From positions 1 through 26,876 of the IMG/VR virus record IMGVR_UViG_3300023116_003677: a stretch of DNA of 26,876 bases; one strand, written 5' to 3'. The position numbers and the translations under genes are program-made. The notes beneath the pieces were generated by a model, which worked only from the letters and a program-made list of their open reading frames with translations, was not told the DNA's origin and did no database searches. This document shows positions 21,815 through 26,031 of this stretch, piece after piece. The DNA comes from a virus. The stretch's first letter is position 1; each line of letters begins with the position of its first letter.

Positions 21815-21825
21815 TCCGCGACTAT

Positions 21826-22026
21826 TCAACAATCATCCCAGTGCTCATAATACTTTGAAGCATTAATTTGATTATGCCTTTTCCAGTATTTCGTAAAGAT
21901 ACTATTGATTGTAGAATAATAAGGTTCATTAGCAGAAGGTTGTCCGTTATTTTCTGCTTCACGAAGAAAATGAAGAATACAATCTTCTTCTTCTTGAGTT
22001 AAAGGAATTTGATTAAAAATTGACAT
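21826..22026 (-). CDS. hypothetical protein (66 aa)
   Basis: The small soluble protein starts MSIFNQIPLTQEEEDCILHF. It is acidic at the N-terminus and aromatic/basic in the second half (FTKYWKRHNQINASKYYEHW). There is no membrane segment and no recognised motif. It starts 3 bases after the previous gene and is the last of three genes transcribed from the consensus promoter at 22534-22562. That promoter suggests early expression, possibly in host takeover, which is inference. Confidence 0.65.
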   Translation of the reverse strand: MSIFNQIPLTQEEEDCILHFLREAENNGQPSANEPYYSTINSIFTKYWKRHNQINASKYYEHWDDC

Positions 22027-22029
22027 AAT

Positions 22030-22299
22030 TCAATCATCATCTTTAATATAACAAGGAACACAATCTGGATCTAACCATTTAGCATATTCAGAGTCTTCAA
22101 TAGCAAGAAGCATTTGATCTCCGTTATCAAACAAATAGATATCAGAATACTTTTTAGTGTATTCATCTACTTTTTGCAGACGAAAATCAGGATTTCCATT
22201 TAATTGAATATGGCCCTTTTGAACAAATCGATAAGGAAATCGTTCATGAATAATAATAGTCTTAGTTGAAGCAACGGACTTAGGATCCAGATCGTTCAT
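22030..22299 (-). CDS. hypothetical protein (89 aa)
   Basis: The soluble protein starts MNDLDPKSVASTKTIIIHER and has alternating beta-like stretches (FPYRFVQKGHIQLNG, SDIYLFDNGDQMLLAIEDSEYA). Its C-terminus contains CVPCYIKDDD with a CxxC-like pair. No family is recognised. The ATGA overlap with the upstream gene couples it to that early-type unit. Confidence 0.65.
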   Translation of the reverse strand: MNDLDPKSVASTKTIIIHERFPYRFVQKGHIQLNGNPDFRLQKVDEYTKKYSDIYLFDNGDQMLLAIEDSEYAKWLDPDCVPCYIKDDD

Positions 22300-22511
22300 G
22301 CCACCTCCACAGTTTCAAGATCTTGGAATAGATATTCCATGAGCATTTCATAGTCGTCCAAAGGATCTCCAGAGAATACTACACCTTCATTTTCGTAGTA
22401 CCGACGAACCTTTTTGTAGAGTTTCGGATTCTTTACATCAAGGAAAAATTCGCCGTTTGCTGCACCACGAAGGGTTTGAATGTCTTTCTTGAATTTTGAA
22501 GTGAGTGCCAT
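22296..22511 (-). CDS. hypothetical protein (71 aa), first gene after a consensus promoter
   Basis: The product starts MALTSKFKKDIQTLRGAANG, with a basic N-terminus, a central KNPKLYKKVRRYYENEG, and a strongly acidic C-terminus (DPLDDYEMLMEYLFQDLETVE). It is predicted mostly helical. The predicted transcription start lies only 16 bases before the ATG and no Shine-Dalgarno is visible. Its strong promoter points to early expression. The function is unknown. Confidence 0.7.
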   Translation of the reverse strand: MALTSKFKKDIQTLRGAANGEFFLDVKNPKLYKKVRRYYENEGVVFSGDPLDDYEMLMEYLFQDLETVEVA

Positions 22512-22533
22512 CGTTTTGATTGATTACCCAGTT

Positions 22534-22562
22534 ATTATAGGGGTTTGACAGAGAACTGTCAA
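22534..22562 (-). promoter_or_regulatory. perfect-consensus sigma70 promoter
   Basis: TTGACA (22557-22562), a 17-base spacer and TATAAT (22534-22539) lie on the minus strand. The -35 begins 2 bases after the 3' end of tRNA-Met. It drives the three small genes 22511 to 21826. Confidence 0.85.
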
Positions 22563-22563
22563 G

Positions 22564-22636
22564 TGGGGGATGTGGGGATTGAACCCACCTCAGCCGAATT
22601 ATGAGTTCGGTGCATTCACCAGATTGCTAATCCCCC
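22564..22636 (-). tRNA. tRNA with CAU anticodon (Met, or Ile if lysidine-modified)
   Basis: The 73-base cloverleaf has acceptor GGGGGAT/ATCCCCC, a 3-bp D stem, anticodon stem CCGAA/TTCGG with loop CTCATAA, and T arm GTGGG-TTCAATC-CCCAC. No CCA is encoded. CAU could be elongator Met or Ile2. Since a tRNA-Ile(UAU) is the next gene, Met is favoured. Confidence 0.92.
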
Positions 22637-22639
22637 TGG

Positions 22640-22711
22640 TAGGAATGTCGGGAATTGAACCCGATTGACTCCGTTATAAGCAGAGCGCATTAACCAATAT
22701 GCGACATTCCC
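22640..22711 (-). tRNA. tRNA-Ile(UAU)
   Basis: The 72-base cloverleaf has acceptor GGGAATG with CATTCCT (a G-U first pair), D stem GCAT/ATGC, anticodon stem CTCTG/CGGAG with loop CTTATAA, and T arm TCGGG-TTCAATT-CCCGA. Anticodon UAU reads AUA directly. Most bacteria instead use a lysidine-modified CAU tRNA. No CCA is encoded. Confidence 0.9.
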
Positions 22712-22894
22712 TCAGGATGCTTCGTTGTGTTCTGTGTATATGCGTATGAGTTCATCATCCGCTGGTATCATTACTGCTCTCTCGCCTGTTATTATATTCT
22801 CTACACCTATTGTCTCACCATTTTCTACTCTGTTCAGAAGAGTGTCCCAATTCTCTTGCCAGTATTCCACTGAATAAAAATCCATAGTTGACAT
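22712..22894 (-). CDS. Phd/YefM-like antitoxin (60 aa), no toxin partner seen
   Basis: The sequence follows the Phd/YefM antitoxin pattern: a short N-terminal strand, then NWDTLLNRVENGETIGVEN (residues 15-33), matching the 'L--lL--Ve-Ge-i-it' helix and turn. TGERAVMIPADDELIR, the 'g-pvAvlip-e' strand, follows. Such proteins bind DNA as dimers and neutralise a co-encoded RelE/YoeB/Doc-type toxin. No toxin gene lies alongside, only tRNAs: its stop abuts the 5' end of tRNA-Ile. The ATG at 22894 or the one at 22885 could start it, and neither has a Shine-Dalgarno. A phage antitoxin might counter host toxin-antitoxin defence. The function is inferred. Confidence 0.6.
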   Translation of the reverse strand: MSTMDFYSVEYWQENWDTLLNRVENGETIGVENIITGERAVMIPADDELIRIYTEHNEAS

Positions 22895-22903
22895 ATTTAG
22901 ACA

Positions 22904-22977
22904 TCGGGGCGATAGGATTCGAACCTACGGCATCCGCCTCCCAAAGACGGCGCTCTACCAAACTGAGCTACGCCCCG
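22904..22977 (-). tRNA. tRNA-Pro(UGG)
   Basis: The 74-base cloverleaf has acceptor CGGGGCG/CGCCCCG, D stem GCTC/GAGC, anticodon stem CCGTC/GGCGG with loop TTTGGGA (anticodon TGG), and T arm GTAGG-TTCGAAT-CCTAT. No CCA is encoded. A consensus promoter lies 18 bases upstream. Confidence 0.95.
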
Positions 22978-22994
22978 TTGTTGTTTACCTGATA

Positions 22995-23023
22995 ATTATA
23001 CTACTTCTTATGGTGCTTGTCAA
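22995..23023 (-). promoter_or_regulatory. perfect-consensus sigma70 promoter for tRNA-Pro and downstream genes
   Basis: TTGACA (23018-23023), a 17-base spacer and TATAAT (22995-23000). It lies largely inside the last codons of the 50-aa membrane protein gene, whose TTTGACAAG codons form the -35. Confidence 0.85.
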
Positions 23024-23153
23024 ATGGTGCCCAGTGCTGCCAGTTGTATTTGTGGACTGCCCAGATACCCATAATAGGTACGAAGACCATAATGTAACAA
23101 ATAAATCCAAGAAATAAATCGTTGTTTAATGCTGATGCTGCGAAGTGTCCCAT
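23001..23153 (-). CDS. small membrane protein with His-rich tail (50 aa)
   Basis: The peptide starts MGHFAASALNNDLFLGFICY and has one hydrophobic span, about residues 13-33 (LFLGFICYIMVFVPIMGIWAV). The tail HKYNWQHWAPFDKHHKK is aromatic and basic. The ATG shares a base with the upstream TAA (TAATG), so the two small membrane genes are coupled. The promoter for tRNA-Pro sits in its 3' end. It looks real from codon continuity and coupling. The function is unknown. Confidence 0.65.
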   Translation of the reverse strand: MGHFAASALNNDLFLGFICYIMVFVPIMGIWAVHKYNWQHWAPFDKHHKK

Positions 23154-23239
23154 TATTGATCCGATAATATAGAAACTAAAAAAATGAATATACCAAATGA
23201 AAGCATTAAAATTAATATTAATCCTTGAGAAAAGTCCAT
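23153..23239 (-). CDS. 28-aa membrane peptide
   Basis: The short frame encodes MDFSQGLILILMLSFGIFIF followed by LVSILSDQ, essentially one membrane helix. TTGTAGATTT precedes the ATG and there is no clear Shine-Dalgarno. The one-base overlap with the 50-aa gene is the main support. It could be a partner of that protein. Confidence 0.45.
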   Translation of the reverse strand: MDFSQGLILILMLSFGIFIFLVSILSDQ

Positions 23240-23253
23240 AAATCTACAATTTA

Positions 23254-23391
23254 CTATTGATCTATCCCAAGTTCCCTTAAATAATCGATCCACCACTGAG
23301 GATCCTTTTTCATCTTCCACAGGGGAACAGATTGACCCTTCTCAGAGTAATACTCCTCAAGGGCTTTATCGATAGTCTGTGCGACTTCCAT
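23254..23391 (-). CDS. hypothetical protein (45 aa)
   Basis: The product starts MEVAQTIDKALEEYYSEKGQ and continues SVPLWKMKKDPQWWIDYLRELGIDQ. It is a predicted helix followed by a Trp-rich segment. I place the start at ATG 23391, preceded by AGAGGA. An upstream ATG at 23472 in the same frame would overlap the neighbouring gene by more than 100 bases. With this start the overlap is 26 bases. The function is unknown. Confidence 0.6.
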   Translation of the reverse strand: MEVAQTIDKALEEYYSEKGQSVPLWKMKKDPQWWIDYLRELGIDQ

Positions 23392-23575
23392 ATTCCTCTT
23401 CCTCCTCATCAACGTCTGCATATGCATTTTCCACATAAGGTCCGTGTGGTTTGAGTGATTCTGCTTTGACATACTTTTGTTCGTCGTTGACTGCCGAAAT
23501 CCACAAACTAAGTTTCATAATAATCCATATAAGTGCGAGTGGAAAAAAACAAGCAACCAAGATTAATGGTTTCAT
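23366..23575 (-). CDS. membrane-anchored acidic protein (69 aa)
   Basis: An N-terminal hydrophobic helix (MKPLILVACFFPLALIWIIM) is followed by a soluble acidic tail with DVDEEEEEYGSRTDYR at the C-terminus. It could be a type I signal anchor. The ATG overlaps the previous stop (ATGA). The acidic run coincides with the purine-rich ribosome-binding site of the next gene. The function is unknown. Confidence 0.65.
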   Translation of the reverse strand: MKPLILVACFFPLALIWIIMKLSLWISAVNDEQKYVKAESLKPHGPYVENAYADVDEEEEEYGSRTDYR

Positions 23576-23730
23576 TCTTCGTCCTCATCGTGATCGTAAG
23601 TTAATCTACAGTCCCACCAATCATCCTCTTCATAGAGTGGACATGGTTCTTCAAATAGGTGAGCAATTCTAAGTTGATGAATCCGTTCTCGGAGCCCTAT
23701 GTAAAACTCCTTTTTTTCTTCCTCGTTCAT
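23572..23730 (-). CDS. acidic small protein (52 aa)
   Basis: The frame runs MNEEEKKEFYIGLRERIHQL and ends LTYDHDEDEE, with a WWDC motif in EDDWWDCRLT. It is highly acidic at both ends and helical in the middle. It is flanked by coupled genes (ATGA overlap downstream, 6-base gap upstream). Strongly acidic small phage proteins sometimes mimic DNA or bind host proteins, but there is no direct evidence for that here. Confidence 0.6.
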   Translation of the reverse strand: MNEEEKKEFYIGLRERIHQLRIAHLFEEPCPLYEEDDWWDCRLTYDHDEDEE

Positions 23731-23736
23731 CTATAT

Positions 23737-23925
23737 CTATAGAGAAATTGATAGTCCTGGAAAAAGTGGTGGGATAACACCAATAAGTCTTAGAAGTCCC
23801 TCAGCAAATAAAGCAAGAACCACCCAACCAACGCACATGCTAATGATAGAAGCATTACGGTTGTGTCGTCGTATTGCTGCATCAATCATCTCCTGAACTT
23901 CTTCTTTAGTCACTGGGGTAGTCAT
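23737..23925 (-). CDS. small membrane protein with helical N-terminus (62 aa)
   Basis: MTTPVTKEEVQEMIDAAIRR is a soluble amphipathic helix. It is followed by a hydrophobic helix (about 26-52, IISMCVGWVVLALFAEGLLRLIGV) and a short proline-containing tail. The charge pattern puts the N-terminus in the cytoplasm. It overlaps the preceding gene by 20 bases. The family is not named; it may anchor or oligomerise via the N-terminal helix. Confidence 0.7.
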   Translation of the reverse strand: MTTPVTKEEVQEMIDAAIRRHNRNASIISMCVGWVVLALFAEGLLRLIGVIPPLFPGLSISL

Positions 23926-24154
23926 TTTCCAATTCCGTAAGTCTTTTAGCCCATGTTACTCCGCCATCTTGACCTCTACATGGATTAATACAATCATCGT
24001 TACCATGATTATTACAAACTAAACCAGCAAGATCAAGTTCATTTCCTTTCTTGCCAGTTCCAGACCAGTAGTGCTCTCCATTAATCCAGAGAGCCCCACA
24101 TTTTTGGCATTCCTTTCTTTCCAGGGAAAGATCGGACAGCTCTTTATTGGTCAT
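23906..24154 (-). CDS. putative zinc-binding protein (82 aa)
   Basis: The protein starts MTNKELSDLSLERKECQKCG. It has a CxxC pair at about residues 16-19 and further cysteines and histidine in LVCNNHGNDDCINPCRGQD, suggesting one or two zinc sites. GALWINGEHYWSGTGKKGNELDLAGLVC makes a compact domain. I place the start at ATG 24154, which has AAGGAG upstream. The earlier start in frame is a TTG. The role is unknown; DNA or RNA binding is possible for such knuckles. Confidence 0.7.
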   Translation of the reverse strand: MTNKELSDLSLERKECQKCGALWINGEHYWSGTGKKGNELDLAGLVCNNHGNDDCINPCRGQDGGVTWAKRLTELENDYPSD

Positions 24155-24362
24155 TCTTGTACTCCTTAAGGAACTTTTCAAACTCGGTTGTGTCCTTAAT
24201 CAGTTGTCTCTTAAGTTTCCAACCCATTAGTTTCATTTGAACTCTTATACCAGCATATCGAACTTGCAAATCCAAATACTGAATGAGTCGTATAGTTGAA
24301 TCATACCCAGCATATGCTACTAATGCAACAAATGTCAGCATTAGAAGATAAAAGAGCGTCAT
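24144..24362 (-). CDS. small membrane protein with basic tail (72 aa)
   Basis: It starts MTLFYLLMLTFVALVAYAGY (one membrane helix). A long amphipathic and basic region (RLIQYLDLQVRYAGIRVQMK, LMGWKLKRQLIKD) and an acidic end follow. The last 11 bases overlap the next gene. The N-terminal helix looks like an uncleaved signal anchor. The function is unknown. Confidence 0.7.
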   Translation of the reverse strand: MTLFYLLMLTFVALVAYAGYDSTIRLIQYLDLQVRYAGIRVQMKLMGWKLKRQLIKDTTEFEKFLKEYKNDQ

Positions 24363-24437
24363 TAGTGTATTTCGATATATCTGTATATAGATGATACACT
24401 ATTTCTTAATTATTGCGTAGTATATCTTAATACTTAA

Positions 24438-24524
24438 CGGAAGGTGGGAGAGTCGAACTCCCAAGGGCTTTAACACCTCAACTGTTTTCAAGACAGGTTC
24501 CGTCACCAATCGGATTGACCTTCC
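24438..24524 (-). tRNA. tRNA-Ser(UGA)
   Basis: The 87-base class II tRNA has acceptor GGAAGGT/ACCTTCC, anticodon stem CCTGT/ACAGT with loop CTTGAAA (anticodon TGA), a long variable arm (about 19 bases) and T arm with TTCGACT. The discriminator is G. Its 5' end contains the last codons of the preceding CDS. Confidence 0.93.
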
Positions 24525-24703
24525 AGATAATCCTTTTCATTTTGATAAGGATGTTTTTGTTTAGACCAGATCTCATAACCTTCTACAAGATCTGGAATCA
24601 ACCACTGATCCACCCGATAGCAATACTTCCAGTTGACAGGTTGAATGCAATTCATTACGACAACCTGAAAGAATGCTACTAGATGAATCCAGAAACTAAG
24701 CAT
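24503..24703 (-). CDS. small membrane protein (66 aa) ending inside tRNA-Ser
   Basis: A hydrophobic N-terminus (MLSFWIHLVAFFQVVVMNCI) is followed by a Trp/Tyr-rich soluble part (VDQWLIPDLVEGYEIWSKQK) and an acidic end. The stop lies 22 bases into the tRNA-Ser gene, so the last codons are the tRNA's acceptor and D arm. The ATG shares a base with the upstream stop (TAATG), supporting it as a real gene. The function is unknown. Confidence 0.6.
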   Translation of the reverse strand: MLSFWIHLVAFFQVVVMNCIQPVNWKYCYRVDQWLIPDLVEGYEIWSKQKHPYQNEKDYLEGQSDW

Positions 24704-24951
24704 TAACGAACTTCAAAATCAAGTCTGCGAACTTTACGTCTACGTCTTGATTCTTGGTAAGCAAGTTCTTCTCTAGAGAAGTGACTATTAATCTTCTCTT
24801 CTCTGTCATATGATACCATAACAACCTTATCTAAGTCAACAGCTCCAACTTTACTACCTACAAGATTCATTTGATTAGGGCACCCACAAGTCTGTAGTTT
24901 ATTTGTGCTGGTTAACTCTGTGTTGCATTCTTTACATCTTACGATAATCAT
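24703..24951 (-). CDS. zinc-ribbon-like protein (82 aa)
   Basis: It starts MIIVRCKECNTELTSTNKLQ and continues TCGCPNQMNLVG. The two CxxC/CxC pairs (C6/C9 and C22/C24) are typical of a zinc ribbon. The C-terminal half ends with a basic run (ESRRRRKVRRLDFEVR), suggesting nucleic-acid or membrane binding. A CTAAATA late box 22 bases upstream, next to tRNA-Val, would start a late transcript here. The family name is not certain. Confidence 0.75.
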   Translation of the reverse strand: MIIVRCKECNTELTSTNKLQTCGCPNQMNLVGSKVGAVDLDKVVMVSYDREEKINSHFSREELAYQESRRRRKVRRLDFEVR

Positions 24952-24972
24952 GATTCAGATCAATTGGTGTTT

Positions 24973-24979
24973 TATTTAG
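24973..24979 (-). promoter_or_regulatory. T4-type late promoter box (CTAAATA)
   Basis: The minus strand reads ACTAAATAAAAC immediately after tRNA-Val, 22 bases before the ATG of the zinc-ribbon gene. It switches a run of tRNA genes to late small-protein expression. Confidence 0.55.
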
Positions 24980-25051
24980 TGCTTGAAGAGGGGATCGAAC
25001 CCCCGACCGCCTCGGTGTAAACGAGATGCTCTACCGCTGAGCTATTCAAGC
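24980..25051 (-). tRNA. tRNA-Val(UAC)
   Basis: The 72-base cloverleaf has acceptor GCTTGAA/TTCAAGC, D stem GCTC/GAGC, anticodon stem TCTCG/CGAGG with loop TTTACAC (anticodon TAC), and T arm CGGGG-TTCGATC-CCCTC-like. The discriminator is A. No CCA is encoded. Confidence 0.93.
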
Positions 25052-25055
25052 AAGG

Positions 25056-25127
25056 CTCCTCCGCCTGGATTCGAACCAGGGACCAATCGATTAACAGTCG
25101 ATAGCTCTACCGCTGAGCTACAGAGGA
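25056..25127 (-). tRNA. tRNA-Asn(GUU)
   Basis: The 72-base cloverleaf has acceptor TCCTCTG/CGGAGGA, D stem GCTC/GAGC, anticodon stem ATCGA/TCGAT with loop CTGTTAA (anticodon GTT), and T arm CCTGG-TTCGAAT-CCAGG. Only 4 bases separate it from tRNA-Val. The upstream gene's stop codon abuts its 5' end. Confidence 0.95.
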
Positions 25128-25295
25128 TTACAGGGGTTTAATACCCTGCTCCTTACAGAGTTTAAAGTAGAGTTTATAATACCTCTTCTTCATCTCATCA
25201 AGGATTTTATTGTCCTCTTCAAAACCCAACCTTTTGGTGTGCATATAACACCCCTCAAGTTCACCTATTAATAATAAGATTCTTATTGGGTCCAT
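25128..25295 (-). CDS. small helical hypothetical protein (55 aa)
   Basis: I start at ATG 25295 (MDPIRILLLIGELEGCYMHT); the earlier in-frame codon is TTG. The rest, KRLGFEEDNKILDEMKKRYYKLYFKLCKEQGIKPL, is charged and helical. It fills the space between tRNA-Gly and tRNA-Asn exactly: the stop ends one base before tRNA-Asn. No Shine-Dalgarno was seen. It could instead be spacer sequence, but the codons run clean. The function is unknown. Confidence 0.5.
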   Translation of the reverse strand: MDPIRILLLIGELEGCYMHTKRLGFEEDNKILDEMKKRYYKLYFKLCKEQGIKPL

Positions 25296-25311
25296 AACGA
25301 AAAAGGACAAG

Positions 25312-25383
25312 AGCGGAGTATCGGAATCGAACCGACGACATCTAACTTGGAAGGATAGCGTTCTACCGCTGAACTAACTCCGC
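25312..25383 (-). tRNA. tRNA-Gly(UCC)
   Basis: The 72-base cloverleaf has acceptor GCGGAGT/ACTCCGC, D stem GTTC/GAAC, anticodon stem CTATC/GTTAG with loop CTTCCAA (anticodon TCC), and T arm GTCGG-TTCGATT-CCGAT. The discriminator is U. Confidence 0.93.
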
Positions 25384-25390
25384 AGGTCGG

Positions 25391-25441
25391 GTCTTATATG
25401 AGAGAGGAGGTGGTGGTGGTCTCTCTCAACGCCCATAAGAC
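25391..25441 (-). other. two-part hairpin in the tRNA-Gly leader
   Basis: A 7-bp outer stem (GTCTTAT / ATAAGAC) encloses an 8-bp perfect inner stem (TGAGAGAG / CTCTCTCA) with a 14-base loop. The loop is purine-rich on the plus strand; on the minus strand it reads ACCACCACCACCTC. It lies between the promoter at 25443 and tRNA-Gly, so it is probably a 5' processing signal or leader structure. Confidence 0.6.
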
Positions 25442-25442
25442 A

Positions 25443-25471
25443 ATCATATCAGGTGGTTGATAGATTGTCAA
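25443..25471 (-). promoter_or_regulatory. sigma70 promoter upstream of tRNA-Gly
   Basis: TTGACA (25466-25471), a 17-base spacer and TATGAT (25443-25448). The -35 begins 2 bases after the end of tRNA-Arg. Confidence 0.75.
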
Positions 25472-25472
25472 G

Positions 25473-25545
25473 CGACTCAGGTTGGGGTCGAACCAACGAC
25501 CGACTGCTTAGAAGGCAGTTGCTCTATCCACTGAGCTACTGAGTC
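25473..25545 (-). tRNA. tRNA-Arg(UCU)
   Basis: The 73-base cloverleaf has acceptor GACTCAG/CTGAGTC, D stem GCTC/GAGC, anticodon stem ACTGC/GCAGT with loop CTTCTAA (anticodon TCT), and T arm GTTGG-TTCGACC-CCAAC. The discriminator is G. Confidence 0.95.
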
Positions 25546-25553
25546 ATGAGACA

Positions 25554-25582
25554 ATCATACTAGATGTAGTAGTGATTGTCAA
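25554..25582 (-). promoter_or_regulatory. sigma70 promoter upstream of tRNA-Arg
   Basis: TTGACA (25577-25582), a 17-base spacer and TATGAT (25554-25559). The flanks resemble those of the promoter before tRNA-Gly (TTGACAATC... and TATGATTGTC), which suggests a copied promoter cassette. Confidence 0.75.
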
Positions 25583-25583
25583 G

Positions 25584-25665
25584 TGGGCAGGGAGGGATTT
25601 GAACCCCCGTAGGCAGAGCCAGCGGATTTACAGTCCGCCTCCATTAACCACTCGGACACCTACCC
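25584..25665 (-). tRNA. tRNA-Tyr(GUA)
   Basis: The 82-base class II tRNA has acceptor GGGTAGG/CCTGCCC with one G-U pair, anticodon stem GCGGA/TCCGC with loop CTGTAAA (anticodon GTA), a long variable arm of about 13 bases, and T arm ending CCCTC. It is the first tRNA of the cluster in transcription order. Confidence 0.95.
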
Positions 25666-25674
25666 GATGAACTA

Positions 25675-25703
25675 ATTATAGAGGTTCTTCCCATTCTTGT
25701 AAA
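25675..25703 (-). promoter_or_regulatory. sigma70 promoter upstream of tRNA-Tyr
   Basis: TTTACA (25698-25703), a 17-base spacer and TATAAT (25675-25680), about 10 bases before tRNA-Tyr. A hairpin AGCTaTAAGT-ATT-ACTTAAGCT (25705-25726) lies directly upstream of the -35 without a T-run. Confidence 0.7.
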
Positions 25704-25749
25704 GAGCTTAAGTAATACTTATAGCTCCCCTTGGAACCGGACAAGCCAA

Positions 25750-25778
25750 ATTCTACTTATGATTCAGAAGACTGTCAA
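25750..25778 (-). promoter_or_regulatory. second sigma70 promoter upstream of tRNA-Tyr
   Basis: TTGACA (25773-25778), a 17-base spacer and TAGAAT (25750-25755), directly after the terminator at 25783. The 84-base leader has no convincing coding frame. Together with the promoter at 25675 it forms a tandem pair. Confidence 0.6.
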
Positions 25779-25782
25779 GCAC

Positions 25783-25810
25783 AAAAAAAGAGGAGTCCTA
25801 AGACCCCTCT
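25783..25810 (-). terminator. rho-independent terminator after the acidic 66-aa gene
   Basis: On the minus strand a 9-bp stem with one G-T pair (AGAGGGGTC / GACTCCTCT, loop TTAG) is followed by TTTTTTT, 21 bases past the stop at 25831. Confidence 0.85.
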
Positions 25811-25830
25811 AGAATGTTCTGTAAGACCCC

Positions 25831-26031
25831 TCAACCTTCGTCTAGGCAAAGGAGGTCGATGTCTTCGCCTTCTGGTTCAATCCACTCCGCAAACTCCTGG
25901 TAGACCGCGTATGCGTCATCTAGACGGCCATCGTCATGATGCTTTTGAGCCACTTCTTCGTGAATCTCACCAACACGCTCAACTGCCCAGTCACGGATGT
26001 GGGAAATAACGTCTTCAGTCGTCTTTTCCAT
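25831..26031 (-). CDS. acidic hypothetical protein (66 aa)
   Basis: It starts MEKTTEDVISHIRDWAVERV and continues GEIHEEVAQKHHDDGRLDDA, then YAVYQEFAEWIEPEGEDIDL. The protein is nearly all helix and very acidic, with no membrane segment. ATG 26031 overlaps the nuclease gene's end by 17 bases. Longer in-frame starts would lie fully inside the nuclease gene. A terminator follows it. Homologues seem common in cyanophages, but I cannot name a function. Confidence 0.7.
   Translation of the reverse strand: MEKTTEDVISHIRDWAVERVGEIHEEVAQKHHDDGRLDDAYAVYQEFAEWIEPEGEDIDLLCLDEG

Noticed and set aside
23392-23472. Longer start for the 45-aa gene
   Set aside because: It would overlap the acidic membrane protein by over 100 bases; the later ATG has AGAGGA right before it.
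25731-26009. 92-codon plus-strand frame over the terminator and acidic gene
   Set aside because: It runs across a strong minus-strand terminator and promoter and antisense to a coupled gene, with no start signal.
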